Assembly (NCBI GenBank): GCA_035295845.1
Contig: DATGIF010000034.1
Location: 31,219 to 95,218 of the forward strand
Source: Palsa-892 sp035295845
GTDB lineage: Bacteria; Pseudomonadota; Alphaproteobacteria; Rhizobiales; Xanthobacteraceae
DNA length: 64,000 nucleotides
Direction of reading: 5' to 3'
In this document: positions 7,226 to 16,063 of the stretch, piece after piece
Numbering within the stretch: the stretch's first letter is position 1
How the letters are laid out: every line of letters begins with the position of its first letter
Notes under the pieces: generated by a model
The model's database searches: none
What the model saw: only the letters and a program-made list of their open reading frames with translations
What the model was told of the DNA's origin: nothing
Made by a program: the position numbers and the translations under genes

Positions 7226-8005
7226 TCAGTGCCGCGCGATACTGCGGACTTCGTTGAGAATAAAGTTGCCGATCCGCTTGCCGCGGTTGCGCAACACCTG
7301 CACCGGGCTCTTGTCAACGAAATAGGTGAGCAGGATCGAATCCCGCGTCTCCACCTCCGGCCCGACCGTGTCGACGGAGTGCCAGGTGTCTTTGTCGACC
7401 GCGAAGGCATAGCCGGTGTTTGGCGCGAACTTCATTTGCGAAGCGCGCGTGAAGGTCTTGTCCGGGTTGCGTGAGTGAAACACGGTGCCGACGTGATCGA
7501 TCGAATTGTCGCGGGGCAGGTAAAGCTGGATGGTCATGCCCTTCCAATGGGTGTCGGGATGGATCCCGATGCGATAGCCGGGCACGTCGCGGGTGAGAAT
7601 CGGGATCGGATACATGCCGACCTTCTTGTAGTTCGCGCCGTAGCGCCGCTCGAGGCCGGGGGCGAGCCGCCGCATGAAAGCATCGCGCACCTTGGCCGAG
7701 CAGAGAACCTTGCCGATCATGTTCCAAAGCTCGCGCTTCTCGCGCGGCAAATGGCGGATGTATTCGGGGAAGAGGTCGATTTTCACGCGGGTGCCGCCGC
7801 CATTCATGGTGCGCGTTGATTTCGTCCGCCCCGACATGCGCCGGTAGTCGCTCGCGACCGGCATTTCCTTCATCATCTTCTCATAGATGTCCGGCGGGAA
7901 GATATTGGAGAGCTTCAGATGGAAGAACGGTTCCTTGCCGTTCGGCGCCTGATCGATCGCGGCTGCCACATGGTCAATTACGCGGTTGAGGTCACGATTA
8001 TCCAT
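7226..8005 (-). CDS. 2-oxoglutarate/Fe(II) oxygenase-like protein
   Basis: This 259-residue protein has the jelly-roll iron facial triad pattern: H149-x-D151 in IGIHPDTHWKG, a distal H209 in DTWHSVDTV, and R221 twelve residues on as the likely 2-oxoglutarate partner. That is the arrangement of prolyl-hydroxylase-like enzymes. The substrate is unknown; small Rhizobiales proteins of this type often sit near polysaccharide or natural-product genes. The ATG at 8005 starts MDNRDLNRV. A second protein with the same triad pattern is encoded at 15289-16032. It may be cotranscribed with the SDR and tautomerase downstream. Confidence 0.72.
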   Translation of the reverse strand: MDNRDLNRVIDHVAAAIDQAPNGKEPFFHLKLSNIFPPDIYEKMMKEMPVASDYRRMSGRTKSTRTMNGGGTRVKIDLFPEYIRHLPREKRELWNMIGKVLCSAKVRDAFMRRLAPGLERRYGANYKKVGMYPIPILTRDVPGYRIGIHPDTHWKGMTIQLYLPRDNSIDHVGTVFHSRNPDKTFTRASQMKFAPNTGYAFAVDKDTWHSVDTVGPEVETRDSILLTYFVDKSPVQVLRNRGKRIGNFILNEVRSIARH

Positions 8006-8281
8006 GAGTGGGTACCCTGAACGGATGCATCTCGGCCCTTGGGAAGGGGAGACAACTAATCGAGGCGTCATCGCCGCGCAAGCCGGGAGGTAATTACTGC
8101 TTCCATTGCTGCTTCTTACCGCAGCGCCGCAAGAATTCCGTGCAAGCCGCCTATTCATCGACCCGGCGTTGCGCGCCGCCTTTGCGCTGTTACACTCGTC
8201 CTCAACTGGAGGAACCCAAGAACACTGTGCGGCCGTCGAGCGCGGTCATTCGCGCGCCGGCACGTGCGGGAAAGGATCGCC

Positions 8282-9376
8282 ATGGCGGACGAGCGCGCAG
8301 GGGGCGCGTCCGGCCCGCGCGGAGCGGGCTCGCGCAATCGACGCCGGCACCGGGCCCGTTTCGGGCGGTACGGCGTGCCGCTGCGTCATGCGGACGCGGC
8401 GAGCCGGTCGTTCTATGCGGCGCTCGATCTTGGCACCAACAATTGCCGTCTCCTGATCGCGCAGCCCACACGCGACGCCTTTCGCGTGGTTGACGCGTTC
8501 TCCCGCATCGTGCGGCTCGGCGAGGGACTCGGCCGCAGCCACCGGCTCGCGGACGCCGCTATGGATCGCGCGGTGAGCGCGCTTCGCGTTTGCGCGATGA
8601 AACTTGCCCATCGGGGAGAAGTGCGCGCGCGGCTGATCGCGACGGAAGCGGCGCGCGCCGCCGAGAACGGCGGCGAGTTTCTCGCGCGCGTGAAGCATGA
8701 AGCGGGGCTTGCGCTCGAAATCATCGACCGTGAGACGGAAGCGCGGCTTGCCGCCTATGGCTGCGCGCCGCTGCTCGATCCTGCCGCCGATGGCGCGATC
8801 CTCTTCGACATCGGCGGCGGCTCGTCGGAACTCGCTTTGCTTGGCCGCGCGCAGTCGGTCGATCGCGGACCGCCGATCGCGCCGATGCTTTCCTGGGTCT
8901 CGCTCTCCATGGGGGTGGTTTCGCTCGCCGAGCGCCATGGCGGCGAGGCGGTTTCGCGCGAGACGTTCGAAGCGATGGTGGCGGAAGCCGTGCCCTTGAT
9001 CGAGGCATTCGCCGGCGAGGCCAAGGCCAACGGCGCGAAGAATTATCACCTTCTCGGCACCTCGGGCACCGTGACCACGATCGCGGGCGTCCATCTGGAA
9101 CTGCCGCGCTACGATCGCCGCCGGGTCGACGGCGTATGGCTCTGTGCCAAGGACGTGAACGCGGTGGTCGAGCGGTTGCTCTCGACAAGCTATGCCGAGC
9201 GCGTTGCGCATCCCTGTATCGGCGCCGACCGCGCCGACCTTGTGCTCGCCGGCTGCGCCATCTTCGAGGCGATCCGTCGCGTGTTCCCCTGCGATCGCCT
9301 GCGCGTTGCCGACCGCGGCCTGCGCGAAGGCATGCTCGTCGAATTGATGCGCGCGGACGGCGTTTGGGCTAATTAG
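8282..9376 (+). CDS. ppx: Exopolyphosphatase / pppGpp phosphohydrolase family protein
   Basis: A 364-residue Ppx/GppA protein of the ASKHA superfamily. The phosphate-1 loop is ALDLGTNNCRLLI (near residue 46), the metal-binding FDIGGGSSEL follows (about 178) and the second nucleotide loop is GTSGTVTTIAG (about 262). At this length it has only the ASKHA core and lacks the C-terminal HD-like domains of E. coli Ppx. It would hydrolyse polyphosphate or pppGpp in the cytosol. The Arg/Ala-rich first 40 residues are unusual, so the true start could be further in; 8282 is chosen for AAAGGA upstream. rlmE follows six bases after the stop, a conserved alphaproteobacterial pair. Confidence 0.9.
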   Translation: MADERAGGASGPRGAGSRNRRRHRARFGRYGVPLRHADAASRSFYAALDLGTNNCRLLIAQPTRDAFRVVDAFSRIVRLGEGLGRSHRLADAAMDRAVSALRVCAMKLAHRGEVRARLIATEAARAAENGGEFLARVKHEAGLALEIIDRETEARLAAYGCAPLLDPAADGAILFDIGGGSSELALLGRAQSVDRGPPIAPMLSWVSLSMGVVSLAERHGGEAVSRETFEAMVAEAVPLIEAFAGEAKANGAKNYHLLGTSGTVTTIAGVHLELPRYDRRRVDGVWLCAKDVNAVVERLLSTSYAERVAHPCIGADRADLVLAGCAIFEAIRRVFPCDRLRVADRGLREGMLVELMRADGVWAN

Positions 9377-9382
9377 GACTCG

Positions 9383-10039
9383 ATGCCCGGAGACAGTCGG
9401 AAGAAAGTCAAGCTCAAGCAAGGACAGCGCACGCTCTCCTCGCGCCAGTGGCTGGAGCGCCAGCTCAACGACCCTTACGTCAAGCGCGCAAAGAGCGAAG
9501 GCTATCGTTCACGCGCGGCCTATAAGCTCGTCGAGATCGACGACAAGGCGAAGTTTTTGAAACGCGGCGCGCGCGTCGTCGACCTCGGGGCCGCACCCGG
9601 CGGCTGGAGCCAGGTCGCGGCCGAACGGGTTGGCGCACAAGGCCGTGTGGTCGCGATCGACCTGTTGCAAATGGAGCCGCTTGCGGGTGTCGGGTTTTTG
9701 CAGCTCGATTTTCTCGACCCGCACGCGCCCGAAAAGCTCAAGGCAATGCTCGGCGGCCCGGCCGACGTCGTTCTCTGCGACATGGCGGCGAACGCAACCG
9801 GCCACCGCCGCACCGATCATCTGAAGATCATGGCGCTCGTCGAGGCGGCGGCCGAATTCGCCCGCGAGGTGTTGGCACGCGGCGGGACATTTCTCGCCAA
9901 GGTCATCCAGGGCGGTACCGAGCATTCGCTGCTCGCCGAATTGAAGCGAGACTTCGCCGGCGTAAAGCACATCAAGCCGCCCGCGAGCCGCGCGGACTCC
10001 GCCGAGCTATACGTGCTCGCGACCGGATTTCGCGGCTGA
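9383..10039 (+). CDS. rlmE: 23S rRNA (uridine-2'-O-)-methyltransferase
   Basis: RlmE (FtsJ/RrmJ) methylates U2552 in the A loop of 23S rRNA in the large subunit, using SAM. The 218-residue protein has the SAM motif VVDLGAAPGGWSQVA (about 66-80) and the full K-D-K-E tetrad: K48 (AYKLVEID), D133 (LCDMAAN), K173 (FLAKVIQGG) and E208 (SAELYV). It is coupled to ppx by a six-base gap. Its stop codon touches the stop codon of the convergent MFS gene, with no bases between. Confidence 0.96.
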   Translation: MPGDSRKKVKLKQGQRTLSSRQWLERQLNDPYVKRAKSEGYRSRAAYKLVEIDDKAKFLKRGARVVDLGAAPGGWSQVAAERVGAQGRVVAIDLLQMEPLAGVGFLQLDFLDPHAPEKLKAMLGGPADVVLCDMAANATGHRRTDHLKIMALVEAAAEFAREVLARGGTFLAKVIQGGTEHSLLAELKRDFAGVKHIKPPASRADSAELYVLATGFRG

Positions 10040-11461
10040 TCAGATTTCCTTGCCCGATTCCGGCGGCGGTGCTTCGTCGGGCGGCGGCGCGGTCAGCGAA
10101 GCGCCGGCGTCGATCGGCAGCGGCAGCAGGAAAAAGATCGACGAAGCGGAGACGAGGCCGACGATCAGGAAGGCCGGCACGAAGTCGCTCGCCGCAAGCA
10201 CAACGTCGCCGCGCACGAACCGCACGCCTTCGAGCGCGAGCGCCGCGACCGCGACGCCGGCGGTGATCGAAAGCTGTTGCGCGACGCTGGTGAAGCTCGT
10301 GGCCTGGCTCATATCGCTCGAGCCGAGATCGGCGAAGGCGAGCGAATTCAGGCTCGTGAATTGCAGGGCGCGGAAAAATCCGCCGACCAGGAGTATGGAA
10401 ATGATGAACCAATAGGGCGTGTCTGGCCGGAACAGCGCGCAGGCCGCGATCAAGCTCGAGGCCACCGCCGTATTGATCATGACCACGCGCTTGATCCCGA
10501 AGCGGCGGAGGATCGTCGCCGCGCTCGCGCGCATGACCATGGCGCCGACGGCGCCCGCGAAGGTGAGCAAGCCCGATTGCAGCGCGCTCATTCCGAAGCC
10601 GATCTGGAACAGGAGCGGCAAGAGAAACGGCAGGGCGCCGATGCCGATGCGGAAGATGGAGCCGCCCGCGACGCTCGCGCGAAAGGTCGGAATCGAAAGG
10701 AGCTTGAGATCGAGCAGCGGAAAGGGGGTCAGGCGCGCATGCAGCACATAGGCGAAAACAGAGGCCGCGCCCACCGCGAGAAGCGCAAGCGAGATCGACG
10801 GCGGCATGAAATGCTGGCCGATGGTGGTGAAACCGAACGCGAGCCCCGCGAGCCCGATACCGGAAAGCACGAAGCCGCGGACGTCCAGGGGCGGCACGTC
10901 GCGCTCGCGGATGTCCTCAATGTAGCGGGTGGCGAGAAGAATCCCGATGATCCCGATCGGAATGTTGATCCAGAAAATCCATCGCCACGAGAAGTAAGTC
11001 GTGATGAAGCCGCCGAGCGGCGGTCCGATCAGCGGCCCGATCAGCGCCGGCACCACGAGCCAGGCAAGCGCCGAGACAAGCTCGTGTTTCGGCACGAGCC
11101 GCACGATCACGAGCCGTCCCACCGGCGTCATCATGGCGCCGCCGATTCCCTGAATGATGCGGTAGATGACGAAATCGAGAAGCGAGGTGGCGGAGCCGCA
11201 CAGCGCCGAGCCCGCCGTGAAGATGACGATGGCGACGCGGAATACCGTGCGCGCGCCGAAGCGGTCGGCCATCCAGCCGGAAATCGGGATGAACACCGCG
11301 AGCGTCAGGAGATAGGAGGTAAGCGCGAGCTTGAGCGCGATCGGGTCTTCGTGCAGGTCGATGGAGATCGCCGGCAGCGCCGTGGAGATCACCGTCGAAT
11401 CGAGGTTCTCCATGAACAGCGCGCAGGCGACGATCAACGGAACGATAATCAGGTGCGGCAT
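10040..11461 (-). CDS. MFS drug-efflux-type transporter, DHA2 (14-helix, EmrB/QacA) family
   Basis: A 473-residue polytopic inner-membrane protein. Family signs are the helix-1 motif ALFMENLDSTVISTALPAI (motif D1), GWMADRFGARTVF (motif A) and GGAMMTPVGRLVIVR. The motif C-like PALIGPLIGPPLGGFITTYFSWRWIFWINIPIGI follows. These are typical of proton-driven DHA2 exporters. About 14 helices are predicted, and a Pro-rich acidic tail ends the protein. Its substrate cannot be read from the sequence. It has no adjacent membrane-fusion protein gene or regulator, so it is not an EmrAB-type tripartite set. Confidence 0.9.
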   Translation of the reverse strand: MPHLIIVPLIVACALFMENLDSTVISTALPAISIDLHEDPIALKLALTSYLLTLAVFIPISGWMADRFGARTVFRVAIVIFTAGSALCGSATSLLDFVIYRIIQGIGGAMMTPVGRLVIVRLVPKHELVSALAWLVVPALIGPLIGPPLGGFITTYFSWRWIFWINIPIGIIGILLATRYIEDIRERDVPPLDVRGFVLSGIGLAGLAFGFTTIGQHFMPPSISLALLAVGAASVFAYVLHARLTPFPLLDLKLLSIPTFRASVAGGSIFRIGIGALPFLLPLLFQIGFGMSALQSGLLTFAGAVGAMVMRASAATILRRFGIKRVVMINTAVASSLIAACALFRPDTPYWFIISILLVGGFFRALQFTSLNSLAFADLGSSDMSQATSFTSVAQQLSITAGVAVAALALEGVRFVRGDVVLAASDFVPAFLIVGLVSASSIFFLLPLPIDAGASLTAPPPDEAPPPESGKEI

Positions 11462-11595
11462 GAGAAGAAACGGTTCGGCGTGTTCTTTTTGAAGCCTTCA
11501 ATAGCCCCTTGGTTCCGCACGGTCACCCCGGCGGATAGGAGGCTTGCGCCAGGCGAACACCGCCCCCACATTGGGCGCGGGAACGGGAGAGACCG

Positions 11596-11850
11596 ATGAT
11601 CTATCTGCTTGCGATCTTCCTGCCGCCGCTCGCGCTGTTGCTCAACGGTCAGCCGTTCTCGGCGATCTTCAACGTGTTCCTGATCGTGCCCTGCTTTCTC
11701 TTTGGGCTGGTTCCGTTTTTCCATCTCTTGCTGTTGGTGCCCTCGGCGCACGCGGTGATCGCGATCTACATGGAGCGCGAGAACCGCCGGCATCGCGAGA
11801 TCGTCGATGCGATCGAGCGCCACGGTCCGCCGCCGGGATGGAAGCCGTAA
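11596..11850 (+). CDS. Pmp3/UPF0057 (YqaE-like) small membrane protein
   Basis: The product has 84 residues with two hydrophobic helices. It begins MIYLLAIFLPPLALLLNGQPFSAIFN, and the LLAIFLPPLA pattern is the hallmark of the Pmp3/YqaE proteolipid family. A charged C-terminal tail follows (MERENRRHREIVDAIERHG). Family members are stress-related membrane peptides that affect membrane potential. A GGGAGAG ribosome site lies before the ATG. It stands alone between two minus-strand genes. Confidence 0.8.
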   Translation: MIYLLAIFLPPLALLLNGQPFSAIFNVFLIVPCFLFGLVPFFHLLLLVPSAHAVIAIYMERENRRHREIVDAIERHGPPPGWKP

Positions 11851-11880
11851 AATCTTTCCCTGCGAGGACAGATATATTGA

Positions 11881-12654
11881 TCAGGCCACCTTGCTGAAAT
11901 CGGGTGGCCGGCGTTCGGCGAAGGCGCGGAAAGCTTCCATCGCCTCCGGGCTCTTTAGCCGCGCCTGGAATTCCTCGCCCTCGCGTTGCATCACCGCCTT
12001 GATGGTTTCGACGTCGCGCATGAGCTTCTTCATCGCTTGCAGCGCGCCCGCGGGGCGTGTGGTCAACGCGCGCGCGGCTTCGAGCGCGCGCTTCTGCACT
12101 TCCGCGGCGGGAACCGCGGCGGTGGCAATGCCGATTTGTGCCGCCGTCTTGCCGTCGATGGGTTGACCAAGCGCGAACATCGCGAAGGCCCGCGCATAGC
12201 CGATGCGGGCGGGCATGAGCCAGCTCGAGGCTGCCTCCGGCACCAGCGCGAGATTGACGAAGGGCGTCGTGAGTTGCGCGTTCTCCGCGATGAACACCAT
12301 GTCGCAGTGGAGCAGCATCGTGGTGCCGACGCCCACGGCATTGCCTTGCACCGCCGCGATCAGGGGCTTCGAGAGGTGGGCAAGTGCCAACAGAAACGGG
12401 CTGGCGCCAATGCTGCGCTCAGGCGTCTTGCCGCTCGCGACGGCGGCAAAGTCCCCGATATCGTTGCCGGCGGTGAACATGTCGCCTTCGGCCTGAATCA
12501 GGATGGCGCGGACTTTTGAATCCTTGTCGCCCCGATTCAGTTCGCGCACGATGGTTTCATACATCGCATTGGTCAGCGCGTTTTTCTTTTCGGGCCGCGC
12601 GAGCGTGAGCGTGAGCACGCCGGCATTTTCCGTGACGCGGACATGATCGGTCAT
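11881..12654 (-). CDS. Enoyl-CoA hydratase/isomerase family (crotonase) protein
   Basis: A 257-residue crotonase-fold enzyme. The oxyanion-hole strand is AEGDMFTAGNDIGDFA and the second CoA-site helix is AVQGNAVGVGTTMLLHCDMVF. The acid/base region reads NLALVPEAASSWLMPARIGYARA, with one Glu in the position used by delta3,delta2-enoyl-CoA isomerases. The first Glu of classical hydratases is not evident, so an isomerase-type reaction is at least as likely. The ATG at 12654 has GGAGGATTT upstream. It is a single gene, next to the TPR protein on the same strand (33 bases apart). Confidence 0.85.
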   Translation of the reverse strand: MTDHVRVTENAGVLTLTLARPEKKNALTNAMYETIVRELNRGDKDSKVRAILIQAEGDMFTAGNDIGDFAAVASGKTPERSIGASPFLLALAHLSKPLIAAVQGNAVGVGTTMLLHCDMVFIAENAQLTTPFVNLALVPEAASSWLMPARIGYARAFAMFALGQPIDGKTAAQIGIATAAVPAAEVQKRALEAARALTTRPAGALQAMKKLMRDVETIKAVMQREGEEFQARLKSPEAMEAFRAFAERRPPDFSKVA

Positions 12655-12687
12655 GGCGAAATCCTCCCGCCGCTTTTTAGCACCATT

Positions 12688-13443
12688 TCAGGGTTTGACG
12701 CCGAGTCTTTTCAGCCCCTCGGTTGCCGTAGCGTCATAGGGCTGTGCCGCGAGCGCCTTCCTGAAATCGTCGATTGCTTTCTCGCGCTCGCCGCGTGCTT
12801 CGTAGATCTTGGCGCGGTCGTTATAGGCACCGGACGCATAGGGATCGGTCTCGATCGCCTTGTTGAGATCGGCGAGGGCGTCCGCTTCGCGGCCGAGGAA
12901 GGAATACGCCTGCGCCCGCCTGAAATATTCATAAACAACCGTGACCGGGTGTTCGAAACGGATGGCCTCGGTCCAATCCGGGATGGCTTTTTTATACTCG
13001 CCCTGTTTCATCCGCAGATCCGCGCGCCGCTGATAACCGCTCGGCTGCTCCGGCTCGAGCCTGACCATTTCACTATATTCCGCGAGGGCGCGGTCGAGTT
13101 CGCCGCGTTCCTCATAGATGCCGCCCAGAAAGTCATGATCTGCGGCGGAGGGACAAATCCGGTCGGATTCTTGGAAATCGGAGATGGCGCGATCGATCTT
13201 GCCCCAGCTCTGGAATGCCATCGCGCGTTCGAAATAGATGCTGGCGAGGTCCTGTCCGCTGAACCGGCCGGAATCGATGAGCGCCGTGCACGCGAGCACC
13301 AATTTGCTCACCGCCTCCTCGCGGTCGAAACAGATCTCGTCCGCGCTCCTGCTATCGGCGATGTTCGGCGGCGTGAGATAGTAAAGACCGCCCGCGAGCA
13401 TCAGTCCGGCCAGCGCCAAGAGAACGAGCCACCTAAGCCGCAT
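12688..13443 (-). CDS. Membrane-anchored tetratricopeptide-repeat protein
   Basis: The product has 251 residues. Residues 1-21 form a signal anchor (MRLRWLVLLALAGLMLAGGLYY). Five or six TPR units follow, including SIYFERAMAFQSWGKIDRAISDFQESDR, EERGELDRALAEYSEMVRLEPEQ, RADLRMKQGEYKKAIPDWTEAIRF and ARGEREKAIDDFRKALAAQPYD. These form a periplasmic helical scaffold for protein contacts; the partner is unknown. The ATG at 13443 has AGGAGAGGG upstream and is preferred over one 11 codons before it. Confidence 0.85.
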   Translation of the reverse strand: MRLRWLVLLALAGLMLAGGLYYLTPPNIADSRSADEICFDREEAVSKLVLACTALIDSGRFSGQDLASIYFERAMAFQSWGKIDRAISDFQESDRICPSAADHDFLGGIYEERGELDRALAEYSEMVRLEPEQPSGYQRRADLRMKQGEYKKAIPDWTEAIRFEHPVTVVYEYFRRAQAYSFLGREADALADLNKAIETDPYASGAYNDRAKIYEARGEREKAIDDFRKALAAQPYDATATEGLKRLGVKP

Positions 13444-13620
13444 GGACCCTCTCCTGCGGGCAGGAATGTTCACCAAGCATGGCTTTTTGGGGCCGGGAAG
13501 GCCTTGGCAGCCCTTTGCAGGGAGGGGCGAGCATGCTATCGACCCTCGCCAACCCAGAGCGGCGATTCCATATAAGCCGCACCACTAGATTTCCGGTCAG
13601 ACCGGACCCAGGAGTTGGCG

Positions 13621-15108
13621 ATGCACCGTCTCACCGGCGGCCTCGCGCAAGAAGCGCTCACCTTCGACGACGTATTGCTCAAGCCTGGGCTATCGGACGT
13701 GCTTCCTTCCGAGGCCGATGTCCGCACGCGGCTCACGCGTTCGGTCACGCTCAATATCCCGGTTTTGTCGGCGGCGATGGACACCGTCACCGAGGCGCGG
13801 CTCGCCATTGCCATGGCCCAGGCCGGCGGCATCGGCGTTATCCACCGCAATCTCAGCGCCGAGGATCAAGCCGATCACGTACGGCGGGTGAAGAAATTCG
13901 AGTCCGGCATGGTGGTGGATCCGGTCACCATCCATCCCGAGGCGACCCTCGCCGAAGCGCTTGAAGTGATGACCCGGCACGAAATTTCCGGCCTGCCGGT
14001 GGTGGAGAGGAAGAATGGCCGCGCCGGCAAGCTTGTCGGCATCCTCACCAACCGCGACGTGCGTTTCGCCGCCAATCCGCGCCAGCCGATATCCGAGCTG
14101 ATGACCAAGAAGCTCATCACCGTGCGCGAGGGCGTGAGCGAGAACGAGGCGAAGAAGCTTCTGCACCAGAATCGCATCGAGAAATTGCTCGTCGTCGACC
14201 CCGATTTTCGCTGCGTCGGCCTGATCACCGTGAAGGACATCGAGAAGGCGGTCGCCAATCCCCTTGCCTGCAAGGATGAGCAGGGCCGGCTGCGCGTCGC
14301 CGCCGCCACGACGGTCGGCGAAGAGGGCTTCGAACGCACCGAGCGGCTGATCGATGCCGGCGTTGACGTCGTGGTGGTCGACACCGCCCACGGCCATTCG
14401 CAGCGCGTGCTCGATGCGGTCAATCGCATCAAGCGCCACTCGAACGAAGTGCAGGTGGCTGCCGGCAACATCGCGACCCGCGAGGGGGCGAAAGCGCTGA
14501 TCGATTCCGGTGCCGACGCGGTGAAGGTCGGCATCGGGCCAGGCTCCATCTGCACGACGCGCGTCGTGGCGGGCGTCGGCGTGCCGCAGTTGACCGCGGT
14601 CATGGATGCCGTCGACGAGGCGTCGAAATCCGATACGCCGGTAATCGCCGACGGCGGCATGAAGTTCTCCGGCGATCTCGCCAAAGCGCTTGCCGCCGGC
14701 GCCGATTGCGCCATGATCGGCGCGTTGCTTGCCGGCACCGAGGAAAGCCCCGGCGAGGTCTACCTCTATCAAGGCCGCTCTTATAAGTCGTATCGCGGCA
14801 TGGGCTCGGTCGGCGCCATGGCACGCGGCTCCGCCGACCGCTACTTCCAGCAGGACATCAAGGACGCGCTCAAACTCGTGCCGGAAGGCGTCGAGGGGCA
14901 GGTGCCGTTCAAGGGGCCGCTCGCCACCGTTCTGCATCAGCTCGCCGGCGGCGTGCGTGCGGCCATGGGTTACGTCGGTGCGCGGACGCTGAAGGAGTTC
15001 CGCGAAAAGGCGCAGTTCGTGCGCATCTCGGGCTCGGCGCTCCGCGAGAGTCATGTCCACGATGTGACGATCACCCGCGAAAGCCCGAACTACCCGACGC
15101 GCGTTTGA
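13621..15108 (+). CDS. guaB: Inosine-5'-monophosphate dehydrogenase
   Basis: GuaB converts IMP to XMP with NAD+, the committed step to GMP, in the cytosol. The 495-residue protein starts with EEALTFDDVLLKPG-type sequence. It has two CBS domains inserted at about residues 95-210 (nucleotide-sensing), and the active-site loop GIGPGSICTTR with catalytic C311. The GADCAMIGALLAGTEESPGE and SYKSYRGMGSVGAM segments form the IMP site and the flap. AGGAGTT lies eight bases upstream of the ATG. guaA lies 7 kb downstream with rsmB and others between, an order common in Rhizobiales. Confidence 0.98.
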   Translation: MHRLTGGLAQEALTFDDVLLKPGLSDVLPSEADVRTRLTRSVTLNIPVLSAAMDTVTEARLAIAMAQAGGIGVIHRNLSAEDQADHVRRVKKFESGMVVDPVTIHPEATLAEALEVMTRHEISGLPVVERKNGRAGKLVGILTNRDVRFAANPRQPISELMTKKLITVREGVSENEAKKLLHQNRIEKLLVVDPDFRCVGLITVKDIEKAVANPLACKDEQGRLRVAAATTVGEEGFERTERLIDAGVDVVVVDTAHGHSQRVLDAVNRIKRHSNEVQVAAGNIATREGAKALIDSGADAVKVGIGPGSICTTRVVAGVGVPQLTAVMDAVDEASKSDTPVIADGGMKFSGDLAKALAAGADCAMIGALLAGTEESPGEVYLYQGRSYKSYRGMGSVGAMARGSADRYFQQDIKDALKLVPEGVEGQVPFKGPLATVLHQLAGGVRAAMGYVGARTLKEFREKAQFVRISGSALRESHVHDVTITRESPNYPTRV

Positions 15109-15288
15109 TCGCGAGGCGGGCGTTTATTCCTTATTCTGCTGTTGCCTGTGCGGCGCAACGCGAAGCTTTGCGCGGCTGAGAGGCTTGCGGCAACTTTTCT
15201 TATTCAACAGGTAAGCGACGGTGCTATAAGTTCGCGGGTTTCGGGGCCGCGGGTAAGCCGCCAAAGGGTAAAGCGAGGAAACATCTCG

Positions 15289-16032
15289 ATGTTGCGTTAT
15301 GACCGCGTGAAATTCGATTACGAGCCCTATCCCATCGGCCTGATCGAGAACGTGCTCGAATCAAAAATCTATCAGGGGCTCGCTGACGGTTATCCGCCGC
15401 TCACGCTCTTCAAATATATGCCCAATCTTGGTCACAAATATTCATTGTCGGAATCGAACAACCCGAAGGCTTATCAGCGTTTCCTCAAGGAGAACGAAGG
15501 CTGGGGCCGTTTCCACGACTACATCAAGAGCAAAGAATTCATCGAGAAGACGATCGGCATGCTGGGCGATAATTTCATCGATCTTGGCATGAAGAAATAT
15601 CGCATTGTTTCCAACAAGCGCAGCAACCGCGCTTATCCGTGGAATGCGCTTCTGCGCATGCCGGAGCTTTCGGCGCGCTTCGAGTTTTCGATGATGAACG
15701 GCAAGGGCGGCAGCATCCGGCCGCACACCGACATGCCGCGCAAGTTGATCACCATCGTGTTCTCGATGGTGAAGCCGGGTGAATGGAAGCAGGAATGGGG
15801 CGGCGGCACCGCGGTCGTTTGGCCGAAGGACCGGCGCAAGAGTTACAACCACATCAATTATTATCTTCCCTTCGAGGAGGTCGACGTCGTCAAGGAATAC
15901 GGCTTCAATCCGAACCAGGCGCTGATTTTCATCAAGACCTTCAATTCCTGGCACGCGGTCAATCCGATGACCTCGCAGACGGACGACGCGCTGCGCAAGA
16001 CTGTAACCATCAATATCGAGCGTAAATACTGA
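15289..16032 (+). CDS. 2-oxoglutarate/Fe(II) oxygenase-like protein (second copy of the type)
   Basis: This 247-residue protein carries H146-x-D148 (SIRPHTDMPRKLITIV), a distal H222 (FNSWHAVNPM) and R236, matching the iron and 2-oxoglutarate positions of the jelly-roll oxygenases. The spacing differs from the protein at 7226-8005, so the two are probably distant relatives. The ATG at 15289 follows GAGGAAACATCTC. It lies convergent to the GSCFA protein gene, 31 bases apart. The pairing with GSCFA and SGNH genes suggests a role around glycans or lipids, but that is an inference from position only. Confidence 0.68.
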   Translation: MLRYDRVKFDYEPYPIGLIENVLESKIYQGLADGYPPLTLFKYMPNLGHKYSLSESNNPKAYQRFLKENEGWGRFHDYIKSKEFIEKTIGMLGDNFIDLGMKKYRIVSNKRSNRAYPWNALLRMPELSARFEFSMMNGKGGSIRPHTDMPRKLITIVFSMVKPGEWKQEWGGGTAVVWPKDRRKSYNHINYYLPFEEVDVVKEYGFNPNQALIFIKTFNSWHAVNPMTSQTDDALRKTVTINIERKY

Positions 16033-16063
16033 ATCTCGTTTCGCTCCGGCGGCAAAAACGATT

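Noticed and set aside
8246..9421. A 391-residue minus-strand open frame opposite ppx
   Set aside because: It lies antisense to a protein with clear Ppx/GppA motifs, and its composition is typical of shadow translation.
10277..11599. A 440-residue open frame on the plus strand across the minus-strand MFS gene
   Set aside because: It is very rich in Arg, Glu and Asp, has no fold pattern and is exactly antisense to a well-recognised transporter. GC-rich third positions keep such shadow frames open.
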